Part shown: positions 52,216 through 63,635 of the stretch, piece by piece
Layout: every line of letters starts with the position of its first letter
Numbering within the stretch: the first letter of the stretch is position 1
NCBI GenBank assembly: GCA_963565915.1
Contig: OY751488.1
Location: forward strand, 310,001-374,000
Reading direction: 5' to 3'
DNA length: 64,000 nt
Source of the DNA: Entoloma clypeatum
Taxonomy: Eukaryota > Basidiomycota > Agaricomycetes > Agaricales > Entolomataceae
Position numbers and translations under genes: made by a program
The notes under the pieces: model-generated
Databases searched by the model: none
What the model saw: only the letters and a program-made list of their open reading frames with translations
What the model was told of the DNA's origin: nothing

Positions 52216-53080
52216 CTACGGCCCAGGCTTCCTTGCAGCTTGTACTCTATTCTTGAGGTACATTCTTAGAAAGTCCGCAGTAGCCCAGTTATCATTGTAG
52301 ATGGTAAGATACAGGTATTGCTCGTTGATCTGGGCAAGTTGATTAGAATGAAGACAGGAAGACGATGAAACTATACCTTCTCGAAGAAAGCATTCAGGCC
52401 TTCCAGAGGTTGTTTGGGGAAGGTCTGTAGAGGGAGGTCTTTGTTGGCAAGGCTATGAATGGTTGCCTACATCACAAGGCTGTAAACCTCTGGGCGTGGG
52501 TACTAAAATAGAGTAACCACTCACTTGAACCTCTTTATACACCTCTGGGGGCCACGCAAGGGCAGTTAGAAGCATATATCCGGCGCGGCCAGTCCCAGTA
52601 TGCCCTACTTCGCCGGCTGGATTTTTTGCGAACCGGTCTTCAGTGCCGTGGATGCAAAGTAGACTGCTGCAGGTAACCCCGTGTCCACATACACCAGAGC
52701 CTGTGGAGGAATGAAAGCTGTTTGATCCGCGTCCATGGGATGGATGGTGTGGAGTGCATGAGGAGGGCAGACTTGCTTCTCACGCGGAAAGATGGAGTGC
52801 AGGATAAGGGGACAAACATAAGGATGAAAGTGGCGTGGGTATCTGGGGACTTGGGACTGAGACATGGGGACAAAAGATGAGAGATGACAGATCATACATC
52901 ACACCTTGATTATAAGCGGATCGCAGAACCTGAATCCCCACCTCTTGTTGTTGATACGGAAGATGGAACAATAGCCGCAAACATGGGGGTAGGAGGACAA
53001 GAGGGAAAGACAACATGTGATTACCAGATATAGTGAACAGCTTCCATTGGATTACCGGCACCATCAGTTCACTACATTAG
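52216..53080 (-). CDS. Multi-exon hypothetical protein
   Basis: The 3' part is clear. One exon (about 52655-52525) reads LCIHGTEDRFAKNPAGEVGH and TGRAGYMLLTALAWPPEVYK. After intron 52467-52524 (GTGAGT...TGTAG), exon 52377-52466 gives IHSLANKDLPLQTFPKQPLE. After intron 52330-52376 (GTATAG...GCCCAG), the last exon 52216-52329 ends INEQYLYLTIYNDNWATADF and VQAARKPGP with TAG at 52216. Upstream segments (HALHTIHPMDADQTAFIPPQ and RSAYNQG near 52910) are probable further exons, but the 5' structure and start are unresolved. I know no function for this family. No stop interrupts the resolved exons. Confidence 0.5.
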
Positions 53081-53353
53081 TTTCATTTCAAATTCCGCTG
53101 GGGCTTTCTCCACTTTTCTGATACCACGATGCGTATTGTCCATCCAATCCCTTGTATGAGCTTTAGACTATCAGAAGTATCATAGAAACTGCCAAGAAAC
53201 TGTATCCAAGTTACTCGAATGCAATCTCAACTCCAAGACAGACAATAACTCTCATCAGACACCATCATGATTGTCTCGTACGAATATAAGATCATTGCTG
53301 TGAATCAGTTTCTGCAACGAAGCTCAGAACATCTATATCCAGAACAATTTACC

Positions 53354-55419
53354 ATGCCTTCCAAGTCTGTGAGTGCCAATCTCTCTTGTTTATCCAGATG
53401 TCGAACACTGATCCCCGTTACCTTACAGGTAGGGGCTCCCGATATCATCCTGGAAGGACATAGTGATGGCGTTAATACAATGTGTTTTAACACAGATCTG
53501 TGGATGCTCATTAGTGGAGGTTCCTCACGTCTTTCTCCTTCGTTTTCATTCTAATGACTACTTATTCAGATCATTCTGGTTGCCTCATTGTGTGGGACTT
53601 GGCAAAACAGGGACCGTTCCAGACCATCGACGCCTCTTTCGCTGGCCCCATTACTGCCGTCTGCTGGATACACATCAATGAGAACATTCACGAGGATGAT
53701 ACCCCTGCTTTCGCTGTTGGTTTTGGGACTGGCATGATTGCAGTCTATAAATGGGCATCAGACAGTGTGCGCTGCTTGACCACCCTTCCAGCCTTGTGTT
53801 CAACCCTCTTGCTACAGGATCTCTTCGAGTTTTCAAAGATCATCAAGGCCCATGACGGACCAATTGAAGACCTCGCATTCGACAAATATTTCTTGAGACT
53901 CGCCAGCAGCGGGGGTGGTTACCCTCAAGTCTGGAGCCTCGGTAGGGCGTTGTGTACAGCGACATATACCTAATCTTTAATATCCGCTAGGTCTAACGGA
54001 CATGCTGACTCGAGTATGCCCACCAGCCTTAGGGCTGCAACCCTACATCTGTAAAAATGTACATTTTTCTGATAGGGGTGAAAGCCTCGTCGTCACTTAC
54101 ACTGAGTGTCATACAATATCAGTCTCTCCTTTTTTGTTATATTTCCCATGCTTAATGTCTTGATCAGAATGAAGTACAATATTGACCTGTGGCTACTGAA
54201 ATCAAACCGGCTCGTGCAAACGAGAATGTAAGTTGTGTATGTGTATACATTTGTCAGAAAAAGATCTGAAAGAAATTCGCAGTGGATTCTCCTTACTTGA
54301 TGGAGACAATATTTTCATCTCAAATCTGTCGAATGGGATTGACCTGTATTCCATGCGTACAATGCAGCTGATCAGGCACTACGATTATGCTGTGACAATA
54401 AACATTCCACTTCAGATCGTGCTTGCAAGACAAGCTTTGGATTGGGTGGTTATGGGAGGCGTTGATGGTATTGTGCATGTCTATGAACGTAGCACAGGCG
54501 AGCTTGTACATTCACTAGAGCACCAGGTGAAAGGCCATGTGCAAGTTGTCAAAGTGAGTACTGAACCGTTTGCACGCACTGGGACTAACTAACAAAACAT
54601 AGTGTTATGGACTCTACGGTATGAGGACCACATCATATCTTTTACTTATCGGCCCGACTCGGCGCCCTCTTACGAACTCACTATGTCTAATATCTACTTT
54701 CACAACCTTTGATTCCCAGTCTGACTCATTACATTACTTCATCATCCCCTTTAGTATACTTCGCTCCCACGCTGACTCGCTTTCCGCAGTCAGCTTACTC
54801 ACTGTACATAGCCTTCTGCAGTCGCCTTACTCATGTGCACTGCCTTCCGCAGTACTGACTCATCCGCTACCGCCTATAGTCAATACCTATATAAACCTCT
54901 TATACTGTAGTATATTCCTTAGATTTAGCAATCACATTGCTCTTCGCCTTTCCACTTCCTGCATACTCTGCCCGAACCTTGGAACGGTTTGTTAAGCATA
55001 ACACATAGGCATTGAGCACGCAGGAGAGAGAATTGATTGCTGCTGTGTCATCTACTCTTGGCAAGAAGTCCAAGATTCAACTTTGGCACTTAAAAGGCCC
55101 CCCAAGCACAGCTGAGGTTAGTGGCTTATTGGAAGATGTTGCTGGACAATAGAAACCTTTCTGAAAGTCTTCACAGTCATCAGATCCTTGCCCTCACCCA
55201 GCAAAACTGCGATATCTGAAATGGGGCTATTGGATAGCGTTAATGGGTCTCATCATATTTCTTGTCAATACACTTCTTCTATATCTCCTGATCAAGTACA
55301 TCATTGCTCCCTATCTTGCTAGTGGGGGGAGTCTCCAGAACCTCGAACGCTTCATTTTTACACCTGTGAACCCTACTCGTCAAGTTGACACTGATTTTAA
55401 TTCGGTCATTTATATCTAG
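53354..55419 (+). CDS. WD40-repeat protein with C-terminal membrane anchor
   Basis: Exon 1 encodes MPSKS, followed by a canonical intron to 53429. Then VGAPDIILEGHSDGVNTMCF, an intron near 53520-53570, HSGCLIVWDLAKQGPFQTID and PAFAVGFGTGMIAVYKWASD. Further exons give FEFSKIIKAHDGPIEDLAFD, QPYICKNVHFSDRGESLVVT, IDLWLLKSNRLVQTR, ISNLSNGIDLYSMRTMQLIR and DGIVHVYERSTGELVHSLEH, all WD40 blades. The intron at about 54553 holds a solo LTR. The exon from 55009 (ALSTQERELIAAVSSTLGKK), an intron 55117-55176 and the last exon follow in phase, the latter with a hydrophobic helix (WIALMGLIIFLVNTLLLYLL) and TAG at 55417-55419. One junction near 54114-54165 lacks a good donor. It is probably a membrane-tethered beta-propeller, with unknown partner. 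Confidence 0.65.
54603..55003 (+). repeat. Solo LTR of family A in a WD40-gene intron
   Basis: 401 bp, TGTTATGGAC to GCATAACA, with duplication CATAG at 54598-54602 and 55004-55008. It has lost the internal element by LTR recombination. It retains TATATAA and the AGATTTAGCAA start region. It lies at the 3' splice site of the intron, so the acceptor AG is duplicated on both sides. Confidence 0.95.
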
Positions 55420-55535
55420 ACCCTGTGACTCTACATAGGGACATATATACTGCACCTTCATTATTACAAACTCAAGAACCACGTTCCCTCAGAAGTTTCG
55501 TCATCAGATGATCTGCATGCGCACAGTAAGCTTCA

Positions 55536-58500
55536 CTACCCAATGATGAATTTGTACTGAGAATTTACCCGCATGACTGGTTTACACACCAAAACTCCAT
55601 TTGTCCATGGCCAGCTTTGACAGTGACATAATGGTTGTGTCGTTGGGATATATATCATAGCATTGTTATCGATTTCAGTCGACCAAAGTTCAGCACCAAA
55701 GTCTGGATACCGGGCAAAGGGATTGGTGATAGGGCCCAGCGGCGGCGGCTTTCTAGGATGTATGCATAGCACAAATATCTCAGCATCTCCTTCCCTGATA
55801 CTGAAGATTTGGTGTATCACGCCTGGTACAAGCCTATTGCTCCCAAGCGGTTGAAAAAATATTTCCAAGTCCCCATCATGGCGTGCCTTTTGTTTCTTGT
55901 CAGCTGGCATATATGTCCTGCCTCTGATCCTTATTCACTTGTGAGTGTCTGCCCTTCGATACGGGTACTTTTCCTCAGTAGGAGGATTGCTCAGGACTCT
56001 GCCAACACTCTCGAACCCAGCCTTGAATGCAATCTCATAGTCTTCTCCCAGCAGGTATCTATATCTATCAGACTGCAATGATTGTGCCGCTGCAGAATTC
56101 TCCAGGTTGTTAACCTCGCCTATGGTATCCATTTGGTGGCTGTCTTGTTCCCATTTTTTTTTCAAGCAAAGGTACTGCTGCTTTGAGGGCACGGGGGCAC
56201 TTCTTTCCTTGTAAGAGCGCTTTCAGGTTCCCTCCCACACAAAAGGTCTTCATCATCGTCCCTTCAAGTTCGCCTATGATATAGCCCTATGTGAGTGACA
56301 CTTCAAAACTAGGTATATACATACCACTTACCAATTTTATTGTTTGTATTGATCTGTTGAAGGATGCCAATAACTCTCTCAAACGGGAACATCCACCAAC
56401 CATGCACAGGACCGAACTGTGCTAGTAATTGCCCCACATGGAGAGCCGCATGGTGATTTGGATGAAATTTGATATCAGGGTACAGGTCAAGAAGGTGCTG
56501 CAAGTAGGCCTTCATATTTTCTTCATACATTTGCAAAGGTTTTTCTGATGTTTGGTAGGATGTACCCCATCGCAAAGCGACAGCCAGGTGCATTACACTT
56601 TGAAAAACTTTGTCTTGACATGCGATAACATCCGGATCTCGCTCTCCATGACTTGTTTCTCTTGACCAGAGTTGTGCGACCGATACAGGTATGTCAAACT
56701 CAATGCACATCTTCCATTGGTCAGCCTTCAATTTTCCATGGCCAGGGCTTCCCAAGGTTGAAGGCGGTCCTTGATGATAGTGTGGGCGAGTAATGCTTGC
56801 GATATCTCTCTGCAGCTTCTGCAACTCCTCTTTCGTTACCTTGTCTAAAAAGATGTCTATTCCATCGGCCCTATTTGAGGTTCCTTCGAAATAATCCTCC
56901 CCAATCAGGTCCGCGATATTGGTTTGCTTGACTGCCTTTCTGGATGAGACCAATGGCGTATCATTATCATCTGGGCGCGCCTAGACCACAGTGAGTGGTC
57001 ACAGCTTGACAACGACAAGGATGACTCACAACGAGCTTTTGAATAATATACTCTTTTTTTCAGCCTCGTTTCTGACCCAAGGTCAACCTCCTTCTCGGCA
57101 CACAACTTTCTCAAAGTGTGAACACGCGCACAATTGAGCCCTTTCAAACTGAGAGCTTTTAGAGCCTTTCTTGCACAGTCCATCTCCTGATCTGTCACTG
57201 GACGGCTCTGGTCACCTTGTGCTTCCTCAATTCCCAGGACCTCCCGGACATGAAACTGAACAAGACCGAGGAAGAGATTGTGCATGGTGTCCACAATGAC
57301 CATCTTGGTAGGATCGTAGTATTTCAGTTTCCAAAGAGGTGACCACCTGATACCAGTTTGTTTAAACAAGCGCTTTTGCTCGGCCTTCGTCGTTGCATCA
57401 GCAGCGGCTTTTTGTGCCTCTCGAGTCTTCGCTGGCCAAGTCGTCCTGTCAAGCTTGTTTATGTCCTCTTTGCTTAGCCCACACAGGGAGCAGAAGAAGT
57501 CTCTAGAACTGTGTGAGGCAACTCCAGTAACCTTTCGACTCGCAACCAGGTCCGCCACAATGGATGCAAGCATGGAGCGTTCCGTTCGACCATGACAGGA
57601 GCTTTCAGTACACTGGAATGTCGTACCCTCCCTCCACGACCTCTCCAACATCTCCACAATCAGGTCAATGAAATATTCAACCTCCTCAATGGAGGGTTCC
57701 CTTGGGCCAGGAATCACCCCAACAAGGAAGAGGTTCTCTGGTTTGTAGCGCAGGCTGGGTAGAAGATTCAGGCACGCCATGACAATGGACCCAGTGGAGG
57801 CAGCCTTTCCTGCTGCCTTGTTCAAGAAAGGGTTGAACCAGTCGATGGACAAGCTCCACAAGAGCCGCAATTCACTTCTTTTCAAGCCATCCAAAAATGG
57901 TTTCCCATCTGGCCCCTGCAACTCCTTGATAACTGTTCCATCCTTGATATCCCACAAATCTTCTGTGTCATTGTAAAGAGTCCCACGATCTAGTATTGCC
58001 TCCATTCCCGGATGATTGAGGAGGAATGCTTTGAAAGCGTCGAAATCCTGGATCAGGAACGGCCAGATTGGAACACGCGAGTTAATTCGCTCTCCATCCC
58101 TTACATTAACACCAAGTTTAGTCAACTTTGCGCCACAAGGTTCACTCTTAGGGAATTGTTTCCCCCCACACTTTGCTGGGAGCTGCATGGTGCCGTCATC
58201 AGGGTAGGTTGCTGAGCACTTTGGGCAAGCAGCATAGGTCTTGGTGACAGCTTCCAAGTTGAATAATTTCCTCGCACTGCGCATGTCCTGTGGAAACCCG
58301 TCTAGCAGATCCTGATCAAACCCGGTTACATCCCCATTTCTGTTTTTGAAAAACAGCGTCAGCAGTTGCATTTGTAGTTTGAGTCCTGTGTTGGCCCATT
58401 CGCACATGAGCAATCCGAACACATTCAAGATTATGATAACGAAAGCCGCAAAGGGACTCAGTGGGTCTTTCTCATCCAGGCTTGACTCAAAAGAATCTCC

Positions 58501-59640
58501 TGTACCAAGTATCGTGAGTACCCGGGAATGAGAAAGTCAGTCAGTGGTCGCTGGAACTTGTAGGGGTCCGCTTTATTGTCCCAATCTTTCAGGCGTGTCT
58601 GCCATATTTCATATTCAGTAATGACAGAATTCTTCCATTGATCAAGATGCTGCTCTGCCAGTGAGCGCTCCAGGAACCAATCAGGACCTCCGTTGTATGG
58701 CTTCCAATAAATGGGCCAGAACTGGTTCGAAGAAATTCAAAATGGTTGACAAATGGCTGATGGAAAAGAAAACAACAAACTGGCGAAGAGGGTAATAAAT
58801 CAGATGATGTCCAGCACTCATCGCGGCTAATGACATGTAGTCGAACAAGCCTTGAAAAGTCACTATACACCAAGCCTTTCGCCTTGATACGAATGAGGCG
58901 AATATGTTGATTGTTCGTGGGCGCATGATTGATGAACCCAGAACAGTGAGCCGTTCTGGAACAAGGAAAGATCGCAATGCCTCGGCTTTATCTTTGTCCT
59001 TGTTATTCCCTGGAATCTCGGCGCCAATGATTTCTTCATATAATGCCCTTGTCATCTGCACAAGATGTGCTTCCAAACCAAAGTGTATAACAAGGGCATG
59101 CTATCAAAATAAGGTCCATAAGGGTAGATCGCATTTGAGAGGGGAGCGACGTACATGGCCAGCTGCGATGGTCAAAAGTTTGCCTCTCTTGGCACAATAA
59201 AGGGGACCTTCTTTGTTTCTATTCAACAGATAAGCCCATTCATTCCCTTCGGATCTTGAGATTGAATGGGGTGTCTCTCGGTCATACGTAGCTGGAAGAA
59301 TATCTTTGCAACTGGAATAACGGCTGCTATCTACTGTCAACGAGGTGTACTTCTTCTCTTCCGATCTGGTGGAAAACATGGCGGGCCTAATCTCCAATCT
59401 GTCTGTGCTTCTTGAGCATGATGTAATATCAAAAGTTTTAAATCTCACATGTAGTATTGGATGTCGCCGGCGAGGTCGGAGGAATAGTCTTGCCATGTGT
59501 TGTGGGTGCTGGCGCTGTGTTACCATCGTCATTAACATCAGGTCCTCCCAAGTCTTCATCCACTTTGAGTTTCTTGAGGAATTTTCCAACTTTGGGATCT
59601 TCAGGCATGGCAAACTCTGGGGGGACACATGAGTTTGGGG
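55536..59640 (-). pseudogene. CACTA/Plavaka-type transposase gene remnant
   Basis: Minus strand. An N-terminal piece near 59615-59460 (MPEDPKVGKFLKKLKVDEDL) is followed by LYEEIIGAEIPGNNKDKDKA near 59050 and a long exon (about 58500-57010). That exon carries CPKCSATYPDDG, WSLSIDWFNPFLNKAAGKAA, LRYKPENLFLVGVIPGPREP, CSLCGLSKED and the signature VDTMHNLFLGLVQFHVREVL. After a likely intron, the next exon (56953-56324) has GHGKLKADQWKMCIEFDIPV and FGPVHGWWMFPFERVIGILQ. A further intron leads to IGELEGTMMKTFCVGGNLKA and a C-terminal tail with AELWSTEIDNNAMIYIPTTQ to 55536. This matches Tnp2/DUF4218-like transposases of fungal CACTA-type elements. Terminal repeats were not identified and the N-terminal half has stops. 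Confidence 0.65.
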
Positions 59641-60198
59641 GGGAAATTCTTCCCTATAATAATCTGCAAACATGTGCTTTACATGGTAAGATCAAAATGC
59701 CTCGCTGCACACCGTTTGCATTCCAATGATCCTGTGCTTGTACATAATATGAATGAGACTATCACTACAATTGATATAACTCGGGTATTTTACAAAGCAA
59801 GGAAATTCAGACAGGCAATGAATGCGTGCGCCAGAGGATGATGATGGTATGAGACAAGGGGAGAGGCGGCAGCGGAGTTTGAAGTGCACAAGATATTGTG
59901 AACTGATCTGCATGCCGTAACTCAAAATTGTTCACTACATCAGGTTAGCAATCATGATCGGTGATTTTCTTTTCCTCTTGTCTTACTTCCACCACCAACA
60001 GGGTGAGTGACTTTCTTCTGTATTGGTGGGGCTTTGCGGCTTTGCGTCCTGCAGCAAGGGATGGAAGCAGGCGAGATTAAAATTCTCAAAAACCAAAGAA
60101 TCTTACTGGTGCTCAACAAGAACATTTATACAGAAGCTGAGTACCCCTTCCTTACGCGCTGGACGGTGATTCGTGTTTTCCATCACAAGTTACTTGGG

Positions 60199-60395
60199 TG
60201 ATGTGATGGTGTCACGCCCTCAAAGATCAAATTATATGACAACTAAGATGAACTCGGGGCTGTTCATTCAAGAGAGAGATAATGCTTTTTGTATCAATGG
60301 GGGTGTATACAAATTATTTAGATTACATTCTGAACCATGGTTCATAGGTGCTGGACCGAAGTGGGACGAGGGTGATAGCATCACATGTCACAATT
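60199..60395 (+). repeat. MITE-like 200-bp repeat, copy 3
   Basis: Same orientation as copy 1: TCAAAGATCAAATTATATGAC, GGGCTGTTCATTCAAGAGAG, TTACATTCTGAACCATGG and a GAGGGTGATAGCATCACATG end. Confidence 0.6.
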
Positions 60396-61690
60396 GAATA
60401 ATCGGTAAGTATCAGCTTCCCGCCTCTTGCTGCCAACAACGTTGAACCACCCGCCCCAAGTCAGCTTTAGTAGGTTCAATTTTTTTCTCAGAACAGGTTT
60501 GAGAATAGGGTATCTGTTGAGAACAAATACATAGAACAAAAAGTAGATATCTGAATAACAAGGAAAAATATGAATGGTATTTGTGTAGTGATACTGGAGC
60601 TCCCGGATTTCATGTCAGCTCCTGAAGGCCTGACATGCGGCAATATTTCTTGGGTGGATGATGTCAAGATGTCCGGTGAGTGATTGCATGCTTTGCTGTT
60701 GAACATTGATGTGAGATATACAGGCAGAGGCGCAGGACATACACGGTAAGCTACGCTTGAGTTGGTCAAGGGGATCTCACATCTATATTACCTCTTACAG
60801 ACCATAGTTAGTGCATCCACATCTACTACGACAAGCCATGACAAGCCATGGTTTACATTTCAATTTGCAGATTTCTTCCATACAAGGTGATTTAATTTCT
60901 TGGGACCTTTCCTCCATGGATATTCCCAACATAGAGGAGAAACGATGCCTTGGAGCCACCGCCGTCTTCTTTTCGGTAAGTCCTCCCATCCAATCGCTTG
61001 TATCTAGGTCTGAGCCGTTTTGCATCACCGAAGATGATTATCCCTCGAAGTATTGATGTCAGATCGAATTTTATGTTCCCCTTGATACTATCCAGACTAC
61101 TGTGCTGTGGCAATGTTCTGCATCTATTCGTTTGGTTTGACTGGTGATGAGCTTTTTTTCCCGCTGTCTTGAACCCTTTTAGGAACCTCATCCCCACTCT
61201 CACCAATGATGCACCCTCACCTTTTCATGTTGGGGAGCCTTGGAGACTACCCAGAACAACATCCTCTCGATCTGGAGATCGTTTGACATGGTTTTCGTCA
61301 TGCCTTGTATGCTCATTCGGCGATTCACACTAGCTACCAGGGCCTTGACTGGATCCGTGTGTAAGTTATTTGTTCGTTGTTCTACCAACTTGAGCTGACC
61401 ACAGCAGTTGATCTAGATCAGGATGCCATGATTCCAACAGCGACACTCAACCTCACTATACGATCTGCGCACTCAGATGCAACGGAACATCGCTGGGGAC
61501 CCTCCACATCTATGAAAAGACCAAGTCCCAACTCTTCCATATGGCAAGGGAGAAGCCGTACTTGGGAGCAAGGAGCAGGATTTTCTACTAGCATAGATTG
61601 TGGTCAGTCAACCGCATCACAAGTTGAATCACCTTGCTCACAACGAGTGCTACTTTTGCTACTTTTTTGAAGGGCAATAATTTTTTGATG
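60396..61690. other. Mostly non-coding; possible small spliced ORFs
   Basis: No gene can be called with confidence. A plus-strand frame from ATG 60570 (MNGICVVILELPDFMSAPEG) followed by GTGAGT...ACAG and GTAAGC...ACAG introns would encode only about 45 residues. Another short frame near 60880-60990 (QGDLISWDLSSMDIPNIEEK) looks faintly protein-like. These may be gene debris. Confidence 0.25.
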
Positions 61691-61702
61691 AAATGGCCCG
61701 CT

Positions 61703-61756
61703 AATGTATCAGCAAGTGGCCGCTAATCGGCCGCTTAGTGGCCCACTTGGTACATT
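61703..61756. repeat. Imperfect inverted repeat (hairpin-forming)
   Basis: The left arm AATGTATCAGCAAGTGGCC and the right arm GGCCCACTTGGTACATT are imperfect reverse complements around a CGCTAATCGGCCGCTTAG centre. No gene flanks it closely, and the T/A context does not look like an intrinsic terminator. Function unknown. Confidence 0.5.
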
Positions 61757-62292
61757 GCAGGTGCGCAGTTTGATTGCGGGATTTCTTGCGTAACCCAGCG
61801 AATATTCATAATAGGGGACACATGTGTACTCTCGTTACAGGCTCTCTATGTACCCAGATTGCTTGTCTGCTGTGTAACCTAGTTGCGATATTGTTTGTGG
61901 GGCTGGTGTATATCTAATCTAGTAATCTAATTGTTCTTTTTGTTACTTGCATCATCCATAACCAATCTCGTAATCAGAACAAAAAATGAGACAAATGATA
62001 TGATTATGACATTGACTATAGTACGGCCCAGCAGACAAATGTACAACCCAGTTACTTAGTGAGCTACCATGCCAACATGTCCTCTATAGCGCAATCAATT
62101 TGCGCTTATTTGTACGTGCAGGGTGCTTGTCAGCCTCGTACTGTCCCCAGACAGTGGTGACTTGGTGAGGTTGGGCCAGAGCTGAGCGAGAGTTCTGGCT
62201 GGTGTTGAGAATAAGAACAAACAAGCCTAATATAACTGGTTGAGGCACAAGATCAACCAGTACCACCTCAACCCCAAATCATCACATGAGGA

Positions 62293-62385
62293 CAAGGGGG
62301 TTGCAGGACCCGAATCCTGAACCTGACGTGGGTGGGGGGGGGGGGTCTAGGTGGTCGAAAAAAAAAAGTTGACACCCCCCAGATC
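62293..62385. repeat. Right-truncated copy of the G-rich MITE
   Basis: It shares CAAGGGGGTTGCAGGACC, GAATCCTGAACCTG, a G12 run, an A10 run and a C-rich segment with the element at 36311-36419. The right terminal repeat is absent. Confidence 0.55.
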
Positions 62386-62667
62386 AACGATTGATAGGGT
62401 TCAAATACAGCTCAAATAAGGCAGTCCTCAGTCCATTTGTCATTTTGTTGACCAGAAAGAAGCCTGAGGATCCCTTTGGGACCTTGCCGGAAGTACCAAA
62501 CCCGATCTCAACTTGCCCATCCGCTGCCACTCTGCCGCCTACAAGTATAACACCTTTCCCCGACATTTCTTTCCCAACAATCACAAGTCCTCCGGCCCTC
62601 GCTGCCCTGGCGCCCACCCCTCAACATGCCCCAGCTGCCAGTACGGGTGTGGTTCTCGCAACAGATG
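62386..62667. other. Unassigned segment between MITE fragment and A2
   Basis: Both strands are open over about 230 bp. The minus-strand frame (GKEMSGKGVILVGGRVAADG, KVPKGSSGFFLVNKMTNGLR) looks somewhat more protein-like than the Pro-rich plus-strand frame. No family recognised and no start or splice sites resolved. Confidence 0.25.
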
Positions 62668-63068
62668 TGTTATGCTTAACAAACCGTTCCAAGGTTCGGG
62701 CAGAGTATGCAGGAAGTGGAAAGGCGAAGAGCAATGTGATTGCTAAATCTAAGGAACCTACTACAGTACAAGAGGTTTATATAGGTACTGACTATAGGCG
62801 GTAGCGGATGAGTCAGTACTGCGGAAGGCAGTGCGCATGAGTAAGGCGACTGCGGAAGGCTATGTATGATAAGTAAGCTGACTGCGGAAGCGAGTCAACG
62901 TGGGAATGAAGTATACTAAAGGGGCTGACGAAGTAAAGGTAGTGAGTCAGACTGTGAATCGAAGGTTGCGAAAGTAAACATTAGACATAGTAAGTTCATA
63001 AGAGGGCGCCGCATTGGGCCGATAAGTAAAAATGATGACGTCGTCCGCATACCGTAGAGTCCGTAACA
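62668..63068 (-). repeat. 3' LTR of A2
   Basis: 401 bp, TGTTACGGAC to GCATAACA on the minus strand. Adjoined inside by the same purine tract (GGAGAGGGGAACA) as in A1. Confidence 0.95.
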
Positions 63069-63102
63069 TGTTCCCCTCTCCAAGCTCTGTGTCCTCACAG
63101 AG

Positions 63103-63474
63103 TCATTGTCCCCATCCCTCATTGTTGCTGGGATCGGACCAGTTCGGACTCTCCTTGAGGCTCCAATCGTATATCAATTCCTCGTTGATGGCTACAGCGA
63201 GTTCAAGACCCTTGATGGCCAGCTGAATACGTTGATTTTCAATGACGAGGGTGCTGGTGTAATTTCTGAGGATTTGTTTCTCTTCGGGAGTCGGGGCGAC
63301 GGGGAGGTTGGACAACGAATGAAGTCGGATATTCATCTGGCGATGAAGGAGGTCGGCAAGGGAAGTTTCGAGGGCATGGATTTGGTCTCTCATGGAGAGC
63401 GCTTCGTTCATAAGGGCGGCGATGGCGGGGTTGATGTCGGTGGTGGAAGTAGAGGTAACGATGGTGTTTGACAT
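63103..63474 (-). CDS. Accessory ORF of element A (A2 copy)
   Basis: A 123-residue ORF from ATG 63474, colinear with 6974-7345 and without gaps. Relative to A1 it differs at three residues: Gly to Arg in the TPEEKQIL(G/R)NY segment, and two Arg to Gln in VIEN(R/Q)RI(R/Q)LAI, the latter consistent with CpG transitions. It is helical and has no recognised domain. It stays open although the neighbouring integrase is deleted and carries a stop. Confidence 0.6.
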   Translation of the reverse strand: MSNTIVTSTSTTDINPAIAALMNEALSMRDQIHALETSLADLLHRQMNIRLHSLSNLPVAPTPEEKQILRNYTSTLVIENQRIQLAIKGLELAVAINEELIYDWSLKESPNWSDPSNNEGWGQ

Positions 63475-63635
63475 GGCGGCGAGGATGGTTGAGAGATAGA
63501 AGAAGAACGGGGTGGCGATATTGGGCAGGGAAGAGACTAGAGCGGAGAACTCGGTGTGTGGTTGACTGATGAGGTCGATACTGCCATGGGTTTCGAGAGC
63601 TTGTCTTTTATCGTGGACGAGACGGGTTCTGCCGA

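Noticed and set aside
55536..59640. A KDZ (Kyakuja-Dileera-Zisupton) transposase
   Set aside because: The signature TMHNLFLGLVQFHVREV and the later GPVHGWWMFPFERVIG segment fit Tnp2/DUF4218-type CACTA/Plavaka proteins better than KDZ.
59104..59673. A complete single-exon gene on the minus strand at the Plavaka 5' end
   Set aside because: The long frame has no conserved motif and overlaps a better coding frame (MPEDPKVGKFL...). It is probably a shadow through introns.
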